Notes under the pieces: generated by a model | Told to the model about the DNA's origin: nothing | Databases searched by the model: none | Seen by the model: only the letters and a program-made list of their open reading frames with translations | Position numbers and translations under genes: made by a program | NCBI GenBank assembly: GCA_030830625.1 | Contig: JAURMQ010000061.1 | Span: 1-43,459 of the forward strand | Length of the DNA stretch: 43,459 bases | DNA from: Flavobacteriaceae bacterium | GTDB taxonomy: Bacteria; Bacteroidota; Bacteroidia; Flavobacteriales; Flavobacteriaceae | Reading direction: 5' to 3' | Part shown: positions 42,878 through 43,459 of the stretch, one piece after another | Position numbering within the stretch: position 1 is the first letter of the stretch | Layout: every line of letters begins with the position of its first letter

Positions 42878-43459
42878 TTAAACGAGATAGAAAAATGTAA
42901 ATACGAATACCCAAACCAAATCGACAAAATGCCAATATAATCCGACCTTTTCCACCATTTCGTAATGCCCTCTTTTCTCGTAGGTTCCTACAATTACATT
43001 GAAAAATATAATCAGATTGATGATTACCCCAGAAAAAACGTGGAAGCCATGAAAACCTGTAATAAAAAAGAAAAAATCTGCAAAAAGTCTGTTTCCGTAT
43101 TCGTTGTGGACCAAATTGGCCCCTTCCACAACACCTACAGCATTCTCTATTTTGTCTAAAGAGTCTTCCCGTGAGAGGACAATTTTTTGACCATTTTGAT
43201 CTAATTTTTCGCTTCTGATGACCAAGTTATCATTGGCTTCAAAGCCCTCAACGACTTCCGCTAAAGAATAGGTAGGTAAGGATCCTTCGCTTACATACCA
43301 AATTCCATTACTGCCTTTGTGAGTACTTCGTTCAGTAGGTATAGAAAGTGCAAAATCGGCAATGGCAACTCTTTTACCCGTATCGGCATTGATAAATTGT
43401 AAAATTTGCCCCCCCTTAGTTTCCAATGCTCCATACTCACCTTTGATGAAATTTTTCCA
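42878..43459 (-). CDS. coxC: Cytochrome c oxidase subunit III, 3' part (5' end beyond the window)
   Basis: The last 193 codons of a subunit III gene; the frame is open to the window edge (first codons W-K-N-F-I-K-G-E-Y-G), so the start lies outside. The C-terminal bundle is clear: DFFFFITGFHGFHVFSGVII (helix with His pair), NVIVGTYEKRGHYEMVE, and VGLYWHFVDLVWVFVFTFFYL, the canonical subunit III end. A large soluble insertion (about 100 aa, TKGGQILQFINADTGKRVA to LVHNEYGNRL) lies between helices, as seen in Bacteroidota subunit III proteins. An internal TTG at 43426 is not the true start. Confidence 0.92.
   Translation of the reverse strand, partial: WKNFIKGEYGALETKGGQILQFINADTGKRVAIADFALSIPTERSTHKGSNGIWYVSEGSLPTYSLAEVVEGFEANDNLVIRSEKLDQNGQKIVLSREDSLDKIENAVGVVEGANLVHNEYGNRLFADFFFFITGFHGFHVFSGVIINLIIFFNVIVGTYEKRGHYEMVEKVGLYWHFVDLVWVFVFTFFYLV

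Overview
The window reads as a chromosome segment from a member of the Bacteroidota, most likely a marine-type Flavobacteriaceae bacterium. Evidence: the gene order prs-rplY-pth and NAD kinase-porG-uppS-bamA-skp-skp; several type IX secretion (T9SS) proteins, including a PorG-like barrel, a PorP/SprF protein and secreted proteins with type A- and type B-like C-terminal sorting domains; promoter-like boxes of the form TAnnTTTG; and almost no Shine-Dalgarno sequences. Most of the window is housekeeping DNA; two stretches look accessory.

Layout. Positions 61-2260 (minus) hold a GMC oxidoreductase and its small gluconate-2-dehydrogenase-type partner. Positions 2313-9350 look like an accessory module: a lone tyrosine recombinase, then a T9SS adhesin (1542 aa) with its PorP/SprF partner, enclosed by two 78-bp direct repeats (3481-3558 and 9270-9347, 75/78 identical). 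A tRNA-Leu(CAA) with its terminator follows. Positions 9644-11911 carry prs (frame broken by one missing base), rplY and pth. Positions 11895-16483 (minus) carry a large secreted metalloprotease and a lipoprotein. Positions 16539-22178 (plus) carry ribF, then serS, a DUF4286 gene, rsmA (3' end frameshifted), mgtE and a serA-like dehydrogenase. Positions 22175-23925 (minus) carry a GNAT acetyltransferase and lysC.

The gap at 23926-24483 contains a tiny double-glycine-leader peptide gene whose frame is interrupted by TGA exactly at the expected leader cleavage point. Positions 24484-25979 (minus) carry pdxJ and an alpha/beta hydrolase. Positions 26081-32194 (plus) form an envelope-biogenesis operon (NAD kinase, PorG-like, UppS, BamA, two Skp/OmpH chaperones). 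Then come a gamma-carbonic-anhydrase-like protein, an Nfu-type Fe-S scaffold and tsaB. Positions 34485-40251 (minus) form a MacAB-TolC-like export operon with two permeases. Positions 40338-43459 (minus) are the end of a cytochrome oxidase cluster: CoxC (cut by the window edge), subunit IV, a Sco-like protein without cysteines, Sco1, a DUF420 protein and a small Cys-x-x-Cys membrane protein.

Most notable: (1) the recombinase plus repeat-bounded adhesin/SprF cassette, which could excise as a 5,789-bp circle; (2) the TGA-interrupted bacteriocin-like peptide; (3) two single-A losses breaking prs and rsmA, more likely sequence errors than biology; (4) several TAnnTTTG promoter boxes only 4-9 nt from start codons, suggesting leaderless or very short-leader mRNAs.
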